Of a stretch of DNA of 64,000 nt, positions 50,828 to 59,994 are shown in pieces. The DNA is from Paenibacillus allorhizosphaerae (lineage in GTDB: Bacteria; Bacillota; Bacilli; Paenibacillales; NBRC-103111), in NCBI RefSeq assembly GCF_910594985.1, contig NZ_CAJVCE010000005.1, positions 346,996 to 410,995 on the forward strand, read 5' to 3'. The position numbers and the translations under genes are program-made. The notes under the pieces are model-generated. The model worked only from the letters and a program-made list of their open reading frames with translations, had not been told where the DNA came from and made no database searches. How positions within the stretch are numbered: position 1 is the stretch's first letter; each line of letters starts with the position of its first letter.

Positions 50828-52330
50828 TTATTTCGCTTTATCCGGCTTCCCTATGACCTTCAGTTCCCCCATCCGCAGCGTCTGCCCGCCGGCGTCTTTG
50901 GAATTTTCGGCGACGATCCGGGCATAGACGCGATTTTCATAGTATCCCGTCGATTTGGCTACACCTAGCAGCGGCAGCGGCCATGTGCCGCCCCAAGCGT
51001 ACCCGTTACGCCGTTCGTCTTCGATTTCCAGCACGCTGTACTTGATCACGCCGTCCCGGCCGGAAAACATGCCTTTATTCGTGCCGATTTCGTAGAACCG
51101 GTACCACGTAGAGCTGTTCTGCGCAGGAACGAAGTTGTTGCCGCTTGGCGTCTTCTCCCACTTCGTATCTTTGATGCGCGCCGTTTCAAACCATTGCAGC
51201 GCCGCGTCGATTGCCTTGCGCGCTTCATCCGATGGATTCGGAATCGACATCAAATATTTCACGATCGCTGCCGACTCCGAGCCGGAAATGGAAGGATGCT
51301 CGTAATCTCTTCCTTTGCGCGGTTCGTACGTAACCGGATCATGCTGCGCGCACCACGCCGTCAGCACGCCGTTCGCTTTGATTTGCGACTTCACGATGTA
51401 GTCGGTGGCACGATCCAGAGACTTCTGAATTTTGCTCTTTCGCTCGGCATCGACCGCATCCGTATCGAACGGATAATGGCCCTGCCCGATAAACTGCAGC
51501 ACCTCCACGACGCGCATCATCGCGTTATCGTTAAACGTCACATAGTCGGAATAATTGCCTCTGGCCGGATACACTTGCGGCCAGCCGCCGCTCGGGTATT
51601 GCATGGTCAGCAAAAAATCGATGCCTTTGCGCACCGCTTCTTTATATTTTGCCTCTTTGGTCTCGTTGTACATGAGCGACAAAAACAGCAGCTCGTTCGT
51701 CGTCCCATCGTTGTCGATCGTTCCGAGGTCACCACCGCTTTTCGAGCGCCATGTCGATTTCGGGCCGCTGCTCCACGGCTGTTTGCTCCGTTCCTCCAGC
51801 GCTTTGTCCCAGCCCCCCTCTGCCGTCTGCCATGTGAGCAGGTTGTCGGCGCGCTTCCGGTCGGCCGCCTCGTTACCGGTATAATATTTGGCGGTCAGCA
51901 GCGGAATTTTCCGCGGGTCTTTCACCGCTGGCCTCGGCATCGTCGCATCGGGATTCAGCTTCTCCTCAATGTCGAATACGGCAACCGTGCGGCTGTCCGC
52001 ATCAACGCGGGTGCTCGTTTTCTGGACTGTCAGAAACCGGGTCAGCTTCGGATCAAGCTCGCTCCACGTCCCTGCTGCCGCCACGAGCGAAATATCTTTC
52101 GGGTCGAAGCCGGCCAGCTTGCCGCTGAACGTAACTTCTACCGTACTTGCGCCGACCGCTTCCGCCTTGACGATCTGCAGCGGCTGCTTCGCTCCGACGG
52201 CCGCCGCGCCGCCGGTTTCCAGTGAAGCCGTGCCTTGGCATGCCGCCGCCGTCAAGGAGACAAGCAGCAGCGCGCCGATCCATTTGGCTGCACGCAGCGT
52301 GTGCGTCACTTGTTCTGTTCTTCTTCTCAC
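50828..52330 (-). CDS. pelA: Pectate lyase, polysaccharide lyase family 10, lipoprotein
   Basis: A protein of about 500 residues. A signal peptide ends in LTAAAC (lipobox), so the enzyme is anchored outside the membrane. Residues up to about 125 form a beta-sandwich-like part (VTFSGKLAGFDPKDIS). The PL10 catalytic region follows: LLTWQTAEGGWDKALEE, TIDNDGTTNELLFL, YPSGGWPQVYP, RDYEHPSISGSESAAIV and STWYRFYEIGTNKGMFSGRDG. It cleaves polygalacturonate by beta-elimination. The GTG at 52330 (VRRRTEQVTHTLRAAKW) follows GGGGCGG; in-frame ATGs at 52348 and further upstream are alternatives. Confidence 0.85.
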   Translation of the reverse strand: MRRRTEQVTHTLRAAKWIGALLLVSLTAAACQGTASLETGGAAAVGAKQPLQIVKAEAVGASTVEVTFSGKLAGFDPKDISLVAAAGTWSELDPKLTRFLTVQKTSTRVDADSRTVAVFDIEEKLNPDATMPRPAVKDPRKIPLLTAKYYTGNEAADRKRADNLLTWQTAEGGWDKALEERSKQPWSSGPKSTWRSKSGGDLGTIDNDGTTNELLFLSLMYNETKEAKYKEAVRKGIDFLLTMQYPSGGWPQVYPARGNYSDYVTFNDNAMMRVVEVLQFIGQGHYPFDTDAVDAERKSKIQKSLDRATDYIVKSQIKANGVLTAWCAQHDPVTYEPRKGRDYEHPSISGSESAAIVKYLMSIPNPSDEARKAIDAALQWFETARIKDTKWEKTPSGNNFVPAQNSSTWYRFYEIGTNKGMFSGRDGVIKYSVLEIEDERRNGYAWGGTWPLPLLGVAKSTGYYENRVYARIVAENSKDAGGQTLRMGELKVIGKPDKAK

Positions 52331-52706
52331 ATGACCGCCCCTATTCATCGCGTCGTTTGTACGCACTCTCTCTGCAAACCCTTTCATTTTTCCCGCTGCA
52401 GAACATGCCCGCTGCGAACGCTTGAGTTGCTGTTGCTTTTGTAACTTTCGAGTGTACATCCATTATAAAGTACATTTTGCAGCAAATCTTTATGGAACGA
52501 CGTCGTTTTCGGGCAAAAGTTTCAATTCTTTGTCCTTTTTGGAGCGCCTTCATGCCCTTGCCGTGCAGCGGTGGTTAGAAAGGCCGATAGCGTTACCTAT
52601 TCCAACGCGCGCCGATCTTAGCCCGTTTCGGCGCTGCAAATCGGACGGTCACCCCTAGACAGAGACTATCCCATACGCGAAAAGCCTTCCCTTCGATTGC
52701 ACAAAA
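52331..52706. other. Upstream region of the pectate lyase gene
   Basis: About 375 bases without a supported gene. On the minus strand a TATAAT box lies at 52467-52462, which would give a 5' leader of about 125 bases for the pectate lyase; a matching -35 box is not clear. Short in-frame ATGs upstream of 52330 make the true start uncertain. Confidence 0.5.
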
Positions 52707-52709
52707 AAA

Positions 52710-52745
52710 GCCTCCCGCTCCACGATGAACGTGGCAACGGGAGGC
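52710..52745 (-). terminator. Rho-independent terminator of the two-sulfatase operon
   Basis: A stem of GCCTCCCG / CGGGAGGC, extended by CCAC / GTGG, is followed on the minus strand by seven T's. It lies 33 bases after the last sulfatase stop. Confidence 0.88.
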
Positions 52746-52777
52746 TGCGATTTTTAATGAAAAGCACTCCGTTTCGC

Positions 52778-54085
52778 TTACTCGAACTCATTCAGCTTCG
52801 GACTGATCGCGTCTCTCCGGTTCACCTTTGCCCCTTCCGGCACCGGCACTTTGCCGTGCAGCAGCGGGTCGCTGGTTTGCTCCATCCAGCTCTGCAATCG
52901 CGCGGACAAATCGCTGAAGACGGCTTTATACCGCGGATCGTTCACCAGATTGACGCGCTCGACCGGGTCGAGATGCAGGTCGAAGAGCATCTCGCGATCC
53001 CGCTTTTCCTCCAGCAGGCCGCTATCCAGCAGGAACGTTTTGCTTAAGCCGTCGTCGATGTTGGCGGGTACGTGCCCATCGTGATCGTCGTAGAGCCGGA
53101 TGAACTTGTACCGTTCCGTGCGGATGCAGCGCATCGGTTCATAGGCGGCATGGAACGTCACTTCCGAGAAGATTTCGTCTCTTACCTTCTCCGCTTCGCC
53201 GCTTAGGAGCGGCAGCAGCGACGTTCCTTGCAGCCAGGAAGGTCTCTCCAGCGAGAGCAGATCACAGATCGTCGGGAACAGATCGATGTGCGACACGAGC
53301 GAATCGATCACCCGGCCGTTCGCCGGATGGCCCGGCACTTTCAGTATGAGCGATACGCCGATCCCCGTATCGAACAGATTGCATTTCATCCGCGGAAAAG
53401 CGATGCCGTGATCCGTCGTATAAATGATCAGCGTATCCCGCTCCAGTCCCGTCTCCTTGAGCGCATCGAGCACAATGCCCGCGCACCGGTCGGCAATGCG
53501 GGCCGAGCTGATGAAGGCGGCCGTATCTTCGCGGTTCTGCTTCGTATCTGGCAAAGGGTGCGGCGGCTGCACATAGTTCGGATTGACGCTGCCGTCCAGG
53601 TCGGGAAACTCCCGGTGCGTGCTGAACATCCCGAATGCAAGGAAGAACGGCCGGTCCGGCGAGCAGCCCCGGATGTATTCGGCGGCTCTCTTCGCGTTTT
53701 CTTCATCCCAAGCGCCGTCTTTTTTACTGCCGCCCGGGCTGTGCAGCACGCGGTCGTAACCGAGCGCTTCGGGCTGCTTTCCTTCGTGCTGGACGCCGCT
53801 CAGCACGGTCTCGAACCCGCGGTTTTTCAAGAACGCCGCCAGATGCTGACCCGGGTCGTGCAGCCGGAAGCCCCGGTGCGCCAGTCCGATCATGCCGTTC
53901 GAATGCGGCACCATGCCGGTAAGCAGCGCGGAACGGCTCGGCGAGCAGGTCGGCCCTGCATTGTACGCCTGACGGAACAATATGCCTTCTTCGGCGAATT
54001 GCTGCAGCCGGGGTGTCGGCACCAGGTACCCGTACGGCTCAATGTATCTCCCTGTATCGTGCGTATGTATATATACGATGTTCAT
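52778..54085 (-). CDS. Sulfatase (formylglycine-dependent)
   Basis: A 435-residue type I sulfatase. The site is AGPTCSPSRSALLTG (Cys47, CxPSR). Metal ligands are in YIHTHDTGRY (Asp10) and LIIYTTDHGIAFPRMKCN. The start lacks a signal peptide. It begins only six bases after the upstream sulfatase stop. THDTGR and the short length set it apart from the other four. The FGE from the first operon would have to mature it. Confidence 0.92.
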   Translation of the reverse strand: MNIVYIHTHDTGRYIEPYGYLVPTPRLQQFAEEGILFRQAYNAGPTCSPSRSALLTGMVPHSNGMIGLAHRGFRLHDPGQHLAAFLKNRGFETVLSGVQHEGKQPEALGYDRVLHSPGGSKKDGAWDEENAKRAAEYIRGCSPDRPFFLAFGMFSTHREFPDLDGSVNPNYVQPPHPLPDTKQNREDTAAFISSARIADRCAGIVLDALKETGLERDTLIIYTTDHGIAFPRMKCNLFDTGIGVSLILKVPGHPANGRVIDSLVSHIDLFPTICDLLSLERPSWLQGTSLLPLLSGEAEKVRDEIFSEVTFHAAYEPMRCIRTERYKFIRLYDDHDGHVPANIDDGLSKTFLLDSGLLEEKRDREMLFDLHLDPVERVNLVNDPRYKAVFSDLSARLQSWMEQTSDPLLHGKVPVPEGAKVNRRDAISPKLNEFE

Positions 54086-54091
54086 GCAATC

Positions 54092-55597
54092 TCAGCCCCT
54101 CTCCATGCCGCCCGGAAATCCGCGCGGATCTTCGTTTGTCGGCACGACGTCCGACGTATGAATATACCAGTCGAGCAGCCGGGATTCGAGCTCCGCCTGT
54201 ACCGCTCTATAGGCTTCCCGGGCGTATACGTTTTCCAGCTCTCTGGGATCGCTGCGCAGATCGTACAGCTCGCTCGTATCGGCGGTTCGACGAACGAGCT
54301 TGTAGTCGGCTGTTCGAATCATCGAAGCGCGGCATACGCTTTCCGGATGATCCTGCTGCTGCTTGCCCTTCGGGTAATAAATATGGCTCGTATCCCGGGC
54401 GATGCCGCCGAACATCCGCTGCGGATCCCCTTCGAAGCAGTGGGGCTCCCTTGTATCGTAACCGCCTTCGGCGAATGCAGCCCGTCCCGCATCGCCCGCC
54501 GCCCCGCGAAGCTGCGGAGCAAGCGACTTCGCGAAGTGATTGTGCTTAGCCTCAATGCCCGACAAATCCAGCACCGTCGCCATAATATCGAACAGCTCGA
54601 CCTGCTCCTTCACGACATGGCCCGCCGTATTGCCGGGACTGCGAATAATGAGCGGCACTCGCGTCAGCGTATCGTCCAAGCCGCTCGGCCATTTCTCCAC
54701 AAGCCCGTAATCCCCGGCCCAATCTCCGTGGTCGGATGCCACGATTACCGTCGTCGTCTCCGCCAAACCGCTCTCTTCCAGCGCCTGAAGCAGCTCGCCC
54801 AGGTAGTAGTCCGCATGGCTGATCATGCCGAGATATACCGCCTGAATTTTCTTGAAGAGATCCTCGTCCGCCCGGTTCAGCCGGCGGTATTCCCGAATGA
54901 GCCGGTAAAATCCCGGCTTGCCGTTCAAATCAGCCGGACGCAGCTCCGGCAGCGCGGCCGGATCGTAGAGATCATGGTACGGCTGCGGTGCCGCATACGG
55001 CGGATGCGGCATCGCCGTCGGCAAATAAAGAAAGAACGGGCCGTCCTGCGCCTGTGGGGAACGCAAAAAGTCGATCGCCTTCTTCATCTTGACGGCCGTT
55101 TCCGTTCCGGATTCGTCTCCTCCTCTCGGTTCGAACAAAAAGCTGTAAAACGCCGGATCGTCCGGTGCATACGGGTTGTCTTTCTTGAAATTCCCGCCAT
55201 TTCCTGTTCGGCCTGAAGCTGTGTCACCTGCATCCGCCTTATTCGGCTCGCCCAATATTTCCCGGATATACTCCGGCGAATATAGATCGTTTTTACCGAA
55301 CCATTCGATCCGGTAGCCGGCTTCTTTCAAATAACGGAACAAGCTCGGCTCGTGGGGCCGCAGCAAATGCCACAGTGTTCGGTGCCCTGCCGTATGCGGA
55401 TACCATCCGGTCATCAAGCTGCAGCGGGACGGCGTGCAGACCGTGTGCTGAACATGGCACTGCTCGAACCTCACTCCCTCCCCGGCCAAACGATCCAGAT
55501 GAGGCGTCCGGACAACCGGATGGCCGTAGCAGCCCAAGCTTTCGGCGCGCATTTCATCGGGAAAGAAAAATAAATAGTTCATTTTGGAATTCGACAT
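54092..55597 (-). CDS. Sulfatase (formylglycine-dependent)
   Basis: A 501-residue type I sulfatase. The site is HTVCTPSRCSLMTGWYPH (Cys54, CxPSR). Metal ligands are in FFFPDEMRAES and VIVASDHGDWAGDYGLVEK. No signal peptide is present. The ATG at 55597 is preferred over an upstream TTG (55606). It lies 42 bases after the orphan binding-protein gene in a three-gene operon. A 662-codon antisense frame across both sulfatases is a shadow. Confidence 0.92.
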   Translation of the reverse strand: MSNSKMNYLFFFPDEMRAESLGCYGHPVVRTPHLDRLAGEGVRFEQCHVQHTVCTPSRCSLMTGWYPHTAGHRTLWHLLRPHEPSLFRYLKEAGYRIEWFGKNDLYSPEYIREILGEPNKADAGDTASGRTGNGGNFKKDNPYAPDDPAFYSFLFEPRGGDESGTETAVKMKKAIDFLRSPQAQDGPFFLYLPTAMPHPPYAAPQPYHDLYDPAALPELRPADLNGKPGFYRLIREYRRLNRADEDLFKKIQAVYLGMISHADYYLGELLQALEESGLAETTTVIVASDHGDWAGDYGLVEKWPSGLDDTLTRVPLIIRSPGNTAGHVVKEQVELFDIMATVLDLSGIEAKHNHFAKSLAPQLRGAAGDAGRAAFAEGGYDTREPHCFEGDPQRMFGGIARDTSHIYYPKGKQQQDHPESVCRASMIRTADYKLVRRTADTSELYDLRSDPRELENVYAREAYRAVQAELESRLLDWYIHTSDVVPTNEDPRGFPGGMERG

Positions 55598-55639
55598 GTC
55601 CTCCAACCTCTCCTCTGTATTGTTTCGTTGCGAGTGACT

Positions 55640-56974
55640 TTATTTTGCTCCGGCTTGCGCTCGGTCCGTGTTTTTCAAGGAGGCTATATCCTTATCTATA
55701 TTGTCCGCGGCGTTGCGCAATGCCGTATTGACATCGACACGGCCTATGGCGACATCCTTGGCGGCTTCGTTCATCCGCTTGATCGCCACATCTTTATCGA
55801 ACTCGCTCGGCGGATGAAGGAGGCGGGGCTTCGTCTTGAAAATATTCGCCGTCTGCTTGCCGGCCAAGCTATCGAGTTCCTTGCCGAATTCCTCGTCCAG
55901 CCGCGGGTTGTCGAGAACCGATTGGCGGCCCGCTCTGGAGATGATATTCTGCACCTCGTCCTGCAGCATCAGGCTCATGACTTGCCACGCCTGCTCCTGA
56001 TGAGCGCCTAGCCTGGACAGCATCATCGAGTGAATATCGATTTCCCGCCCGGTACCGAGCGCTTCGGGAAAATTCGGAAGCGGCGCGACATCCCAACTGA
56101 GCGGGTTGCCCTGCTTGGCCAGCTCGTGCAAAGGGCCGATCAGTCCGCCGAGCCAATTGGGCAGCATCGCCAAATTGCGTTCCTGCATAAATGCTTTATT
56201 GCCGTAAGAATACCGGTCGTTGTCGCCGATGTAGCCCGGAATTTCATAAGATTCCTGTAACAGCCGGAACACTTTGACCCACGCTTCGCTGCCGACCGCC
56301 GCTTTTCCGCTTTTCGGATCGATTAACGGCAACGACAACCCTCGCGCGACATTCATCGGTTCCGTCAAGTCAATGCCGACATATTTCGTCCCGTTGTCCG
56401 TACGGGTCAATTGCCTGCCAAGCTTTAGCGCCTCATCCCACGTCAGCCCCTCTCTCGGATACTCCATGCCGAACTTGTCGAATACATCTTTATTATAAAA
56501 TAAAGCAGCGGTGTTTAACGAGAACGGAAGAGCAATCAACTGTTGGTTGCCGGAATACAGCCGAATCGAATCCGTAATGACCGGCTTGATCCGGCTCAGA
56601 TCGAATGCGTCCTTCTTGATGACATCATCCAAGCCTTGAACGACATCCAAACTAAGGAAGCGGAAATACGACGGGTTGCTCGTAAAAATAATATCGGGAA
56701 ATGTACCGGCCGCCAGTAGTTCCTCCGGCGTCGCGCCTTTTTCGTCCGCAATCAATCGCAACGTGTATTGCGGGTATTTCTTTTGGACCGGATCGACGAA
56801 AAACGTCTGAAATTCGGTATCGGTCAAATTCAATCCGGATTTGTACACGGTAATCGTCGCAGGCGCGTCTTTCGCACTGACCGCCGTCAAATTCGGTACG
56901 GATTCGCCGCCGCAGCCTAGGATGGGCACCATGATCCCTGTCATCATCAAACCGGCCGATATCGTTTTGAACAT
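55640..56974 (-). CDS. Family-1 sugar-binding lipoprotein, no adjacent permease
   Basis: A 444-residue lipoprotein (lipobox PILGC near residue 21). It carries the orphan-group landmarks ALFYNKDVFDKFGMEYPREG, GLSLPLIDPKSGKAAV, LMLQDEVQNIISRAG and DVNTALRNAADNIDKDI. It is the first gene of an operon with two sulfatases, so it likely binds a sulfated oligosaccharide, but permeases are absent from this operon. The leader carries an attenuator like that of the other sulfatase operon. GAGGCGGTGG precedes the ATG. Confidence 0.88.
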   Translation of the reverse strand: MFKTISAGLMMTGIMVPILGCGGESVPNLTAVSAKDAPATITVYKSGLNLTDTEFQTFFVDPVQKKYPQYTLRLIADEKGATPEELLAAGTFPDIIFTSNPSYFRFLSLDVVQGLDDVIKKDAFDLSRIKPVITDSIRLYSGNQQLIALPFSLNTAALFYNKDVFDKFGMEYPREGLTWDEALKLGRQLTRTDNGTKYVGIDLTEPMNVARGLSLPLIDPKSGKAAVGSEAWVKVFRLLQESYEIPGYIGDNDRYSYGNKAFMQERNLAMLPNWLGGLIGPLHELAKQGNPLSWDVAPLPNFPEALGTGREIDIHSMMLSRLGAHQEQAWQVMSLMLQDEVQNIISRAGRQSVLDNPRLDEEFGKELDSLAGKQTANIFKTKPRLLHPPSEFDKDVAIKRMNEAAKDVAIGRVDVNTALRNAADNIDKDIASLKNTDRAQAGAK

Positions 56975-57114
56975 AAAAACCACCGCCTCTTCATTTTCAT
57001 TATTCTCATATGTTTACTTGGTATAATTCCAAAAAAAAATAACGCTCATGCTTCCCGCTTCGTTGAGACGTGCTGTTCCGTATCTGATCGAATCCTTGCC
57101 GATCGAACGAAAAA

Positions 57115-57154
57115 AGACGCTATCCTCAGCGGGATAACGTCTCCAATGGATTGG
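57115..57154 (-). promoter_or_regulatory. Leader attenuator of the two-sulfatase operon
   Basis: On the minus strand a 12-nt palindrome (CCAATCCATTGG, 57154-57143) abuts a terminator stem (AGACGTTATCC / GGATAGCGTCT, 57142-57115) followed by six T's. The ungapped 21-nt core aligns with the element at 48152-48193. GG/CC pairs there are AA/TT pairs here, which keeps the stem. The nearest upstream gene is divergent, so the terminator must act on this operon. Confidence 0.65.
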
Positions 57155-57206
57155 TCGACATTAAGTTTTGTTGTTTCAAACATTTCGTTGTGATTTACTT
57201 GATTGG

Positions 57207-57235
57207 ATCGTAGCATCGAGCAGATTCATTGTCAA
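57207..57235 (-). promoter_or_regulatory. SigA-type promoter of the two-sulfatase operon
   Basis: On the minus strand, TTGACA (57235-57230), a 17-base spacer and TACGAT (57212-57207). The start would be near 57200. The leader to the ATG at 56974 is about 226 bases. Confidence 0.75.
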
Positions 57236-57362
57236 CATTTTTTTAAAAGCAGTCCGTCCCATTATGTCTGTTCGTTTCGCATGATTTTTGTAAAATATTA
57301 GAGGAAATTAGCGAATTATGTCGAATGTATAGAGACGATAACGCCATATGGGAGAACAAGCG

Positions 57363-58952
57363 ATGATCCTTCAAAAAGGCAACCGCAGAATCCGGCTTGT
57401 ATATTTGTTAACGGGCCTCGTATTTATATCCATACTCGGAACTTCGTTGGTGCAAATTTTCGCCGCGTATCGGGCTGAAAAGCTTTCGCTTTACGAAACG
57501 ACGCTCGGAATGAACCACGAAAGCGCGCAAAAAATGGCCGTAACGATGAACACGCTTTTTTTGACGATGAAAAACAGCCTGCGCGTCACGGCCGCTCAAC
57601 TAGAAGTCGAACAACCCGAGATTTTGCAAAAACAACTGAATCTTTTTACGGAGAGCAGCGGTTACTTCAACTCCGTCATTTATGTGGATAAAACCGGCAC
57701 GCTTCGCGCGATATCACCGGTAACATCGGGCAACACGGGACTCGCGCTGACTTCCGAAGCGGTAACAAACGCCCTGGAGCTTCGCATGCCGACCATATCG
57801 AAGCCGTATTTAAGCACGACCGACCGGCTCATCGTTCTGATGACGAACCCGATTTACAATGCCCGGGGGGAATATATCGGATTTTTGGGCGGAACGATCT
57901 ACTTGCGCGAACCGAATGTACTGAACGGCATATTCGGCACGAATGTTTTCAGCGAATCCGGATCTTATGTATTCGTCGTCGACGGGTCAGGCAATATTAT
58001 ATACCATCCCGATCAAAGCCGGCTTGGAGATAATGTGAATGGCAATTCGGTCGTTGAAAAATTAATGCAAGGACGGCACGGAGAAGAACTCGTCGTCAAT
58101 TCGAAGGGCATCTCGTTTTTGTCCGGCTACGCGAGCTCCAGCGAGAACGGTTGGGGCATCGTCGTCCAGACGCCGCTCTCGGAAATCGAGTCCATCTCGC
58201 TCAAGCTTATCGCGAATATGCTGTTGTACTCGTTGCCGCTGTTCATCATCATTCTGATCATCACGTTCTGGCTCGCCAAAACGTTGGCCGCTCCGTTCTC
58301 TTCGCTGACGGATATCGCACGGGATTTACTGAATGGCAAACGATACGACCGTTTTCTGAAAGCGAATCATTGGAACTACGAAGCGCATCACCTGAATAAA
58401 ACGATATTGCTGGCGATCGAAGCGTTCCAAAAGCAGGAGGAGCATCTGTACAGCGAAGCGCAGACGGATTCGTTGACCGGTCTTGCCAACCGCCGGACGC
58501 TTGATGCCCGGATCGAGCAATGGGTGCAGGAAGGTATGTCTTTCTCCGTAATAGCGATGGACATCGATGATTTCAAAAAAATCAACGATACCTACGGACA
58601 TGCGGCCGGCGACGAAGTGCTGAAATTGCTCGCCAAAATTATGGTGTCGTCGACGCGAAAAGAAGACTGCTGCTGCCGAATCGGAGGCGAGGAATTCGTC
58701 GTGCTGCAGCCCGATATGCCGGTCGACGCCGCTTACAAGACTGCGGAAAAAATTCGTCAAAAGCTGCGAATTGAAGATAATCCGACCGGTCTGCCCGTCA
58801 CGATCTCGCTGGGGGTAGCATCGTACCCTGTCAGTGCTGCAAGCGCGAAAGATGCGCTTCGATGTGCCGATTCGGCGCTCTATGCCGCCAAGCGAAGCGG
58901 CAAGAACCGAACGGTAAAGTATACGGGGTCCGGCTTCAGCGAGGATTGTTGA
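57363..58952 (+). CDS. Membrane-bound sensor diguanylate cyclase
   Basis: A 529-residue protein. A first membrane segment (LVYLLTGLVFISILGTSLVQ) is followed by a dCACHE-type outer sensor domain (about residues 40-275), a second membrane segment (LLYSLPLFIIILIITFWLA) and a short linker. The GGDEF domain has the active site GGEEF (residues 441-445) and the inhibitory site RKED five residues before it. It should make cyclic di-GMP in answer to an outside signal and be product-inhibited. The ATG at 57363 follows GGGAGA. It is divergent from the two-sulfatase operon. Confidence 0.9.
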   Translation: MILQKGNRRIRLVYLLTGLVFISILGTSLVQIFAAYRAEKLSLYETTLGMNHESAQKMAVTMNTLFLTMKNSLRVTAAQLEVEQPEILQKQLNLFTESSGYFNSVIYVDKTGTLRAISPVTSGNTGLALTSEAVTNALELRMPTISKPYLSTTDRLIVLMTNPIYNARGEYIGFLGGTIYLREPNVLNGIFGTNVFSESGSYVFVVDGSGNIIYHPDQSRLGDNVNGNSVVEKLMQGRHGEELVVNSKGISFLSGYASSSENGWGIVVQTPLSEIESISLKLIANMLLYSLPLFIIILIITFWLAKTLAAPFSSLTDIARDLLNGKRYDRFLKANHWNYEAHHLNKTILLAIEAFQKQEEHLYSEAQTDSLTGLANRRTLDARIEQWVQEGMSFSVIAMDIDDFKKINDTYGHAAGDEVLKLLAKIMVSSTRKEDCCCRIGGEEFVVLQPDMPVDAAYKTAEKIRQKLRIEDNPTGLPVTISLGVASYPVSAASAKDALRCADSALYAAKRSGKNRTVKYTGSGFSEDC

Positions 58953-58967
58953 CCCCTGAATGAAAGC

Positions 58968-59004
58968 GAGCACTTCCCGCCAAATGACCTGGCGAGAAGT
59001 GCTC
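58968..59004. terminator. Bidirectional terminator
   Basis: A long stem (GAGCACTTC.CCGCC / GGCGAGAAGTGCTC, small bulge) lies between the convergent diguanylate cyclase and DinB-like genes. Confidence 0.75.
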
Positions 59005-59029
59005 GTTATCTTTTGTATAAAGAATGCAG

Positions 59030-59533
59030 CTATACGACGGGGGCTTCCATGTTCATGAGCGCCCACTCCTCGCGGGATGGCCCGTATACGCCGGGAACTG
59101 CAAGGCCCGCCTGACGCATCAGCACGGTCATCTGGCCGCGATGGTGGGTTTGATGGCTCATGATGATCGATAGCGTCAATCCGTTCGGCCATTGTTCCCC
59201 GAACATATTGCGCACTTCTAGCAGCGAAGCGTCGGTCCATTGCTTCTTGACCGCTTCCGCGAAAGCCGCGCTCGCAGTCCGGTAGCTGTCGGCAATCACT
59301 TGCGCAGAAGCAGGCAGCGCCGCATCCTGGCCTGGAGCGTCGAATTCGAGTCCCGCATGGGATGCCATGTCGTGCACGGAAGTAACGATATGCCAGGCGA
59401 TGCGCCCCAGCGTCCGGTCTTTCGGCGAAACTTCCTGAGACAGCGATGCATCGGTCAGCGCATCAAGTATTTTCTGGGTGGACGCACTCTCCACTTTCCA
59501 ACTTTGCTCAAACTCTTGAATGGAATGAATCAT
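59030..59533 (-). CDS. DinB-like metal-binding protein
   Basis: A protein of about 167 residues with a DinB four-helix-bundle fold. The three metal-binding histidines are in GRIAWHIVTSVHD and SHQTHHRGQM. The family (DinB/YfiT-like) includes thiol-S-transferases that use bacillithiol or mycothiol; the function of this member is unknown. The ATG at 59533 follows AAGGAGG; in-frame ATGs further upstream are not preceded by such a site. Confidence 0.8.
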   Translation of the reverse strand: MIHSIQEFEQSWKVESASTQKILDALTDASLSQEVSPKDRTLGRIAWHIVTSVHDMASHAGLEFDAPGQDAALPASAQVIADSYRTASAAFAEAVKKQWTDASLLEVRNMFGEQWPNGLTLSIIMSHQTHHRGQMTVLMRQAGLAVPGVYGPSREEWALMNMEAPVV

Positions 59534-59994
59534 GTCAAAACCTCCTTGATTGGGCATATGGATTAAGTTTCCCATTTCCATATTATTGATTCGACACGAA
59601 CGTATTTTCTCCTTCTTGAGAGGATTCATTTCTGCCTTGTTTATCCAAATTTTACTTCCCAACAGCCCAAATAAAAAAAACGTCCGGGTCAGGACGATCC
59701 TGTCGCGTGCTTTTCCATACGTTTACGCCTGGGAGGGATGGGTATGGGAGTCCAGCCGCTGTTAAAATCGTGTGGTTTTGAATTAGACTAGCGGTAATCT
59801 CACGATTTTAAAGGTCGGCTGCATACCCGAGCAGTCACCGTTGGTGACGACCAGGACGGCCGCTACGCTCTTCCACCCCACACCCATTCCCTCTCTGATC
59901 TACCTTCTGCTTACTTCTACGTTCTGGCTACTCAGTCTCGATCCTCCGTTTTCCCGCAAGTGCAGGTCGTGCTTGACAGCAATCCGCAGTTCGG
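59534..59994. other. Intergenic region with a terminator and a long inverted repeat
   Basis: About 460 bases without a supported gene. It holds a minus-strand terminator at 59673-59696 (stem CGTCC / GGACG, eight T's), about 300 bases after the endonuclease stop. An inverted repeat occupies 59750-59822. The stretch 59830-59990 has no good reading frame with a start site. Confidence 0.55.
59750..59822. repeat. Long imperfect inverted repeat
   Basis: Perfect 11-bp arms TTAAAATCGTG (59762-59772) and CACGATTTTAA (59801-59811) are separated by 28 bases. They are extended after short gaps by AGCCG on the left and CGGCT on the right. It lacks a T-run in the right place, so it is not a simple terminator. 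No second copy was noticed in the window. Confidence 0.6.

Noticed and set aside
53228..55216. 662-codon open frame on the plus strand
   Set aside because: It is antisense to two clear sulfatase genes, has no ribosome binding site, and is rich in Arg and His as expected for a shadow frame in GC-rich DNA.
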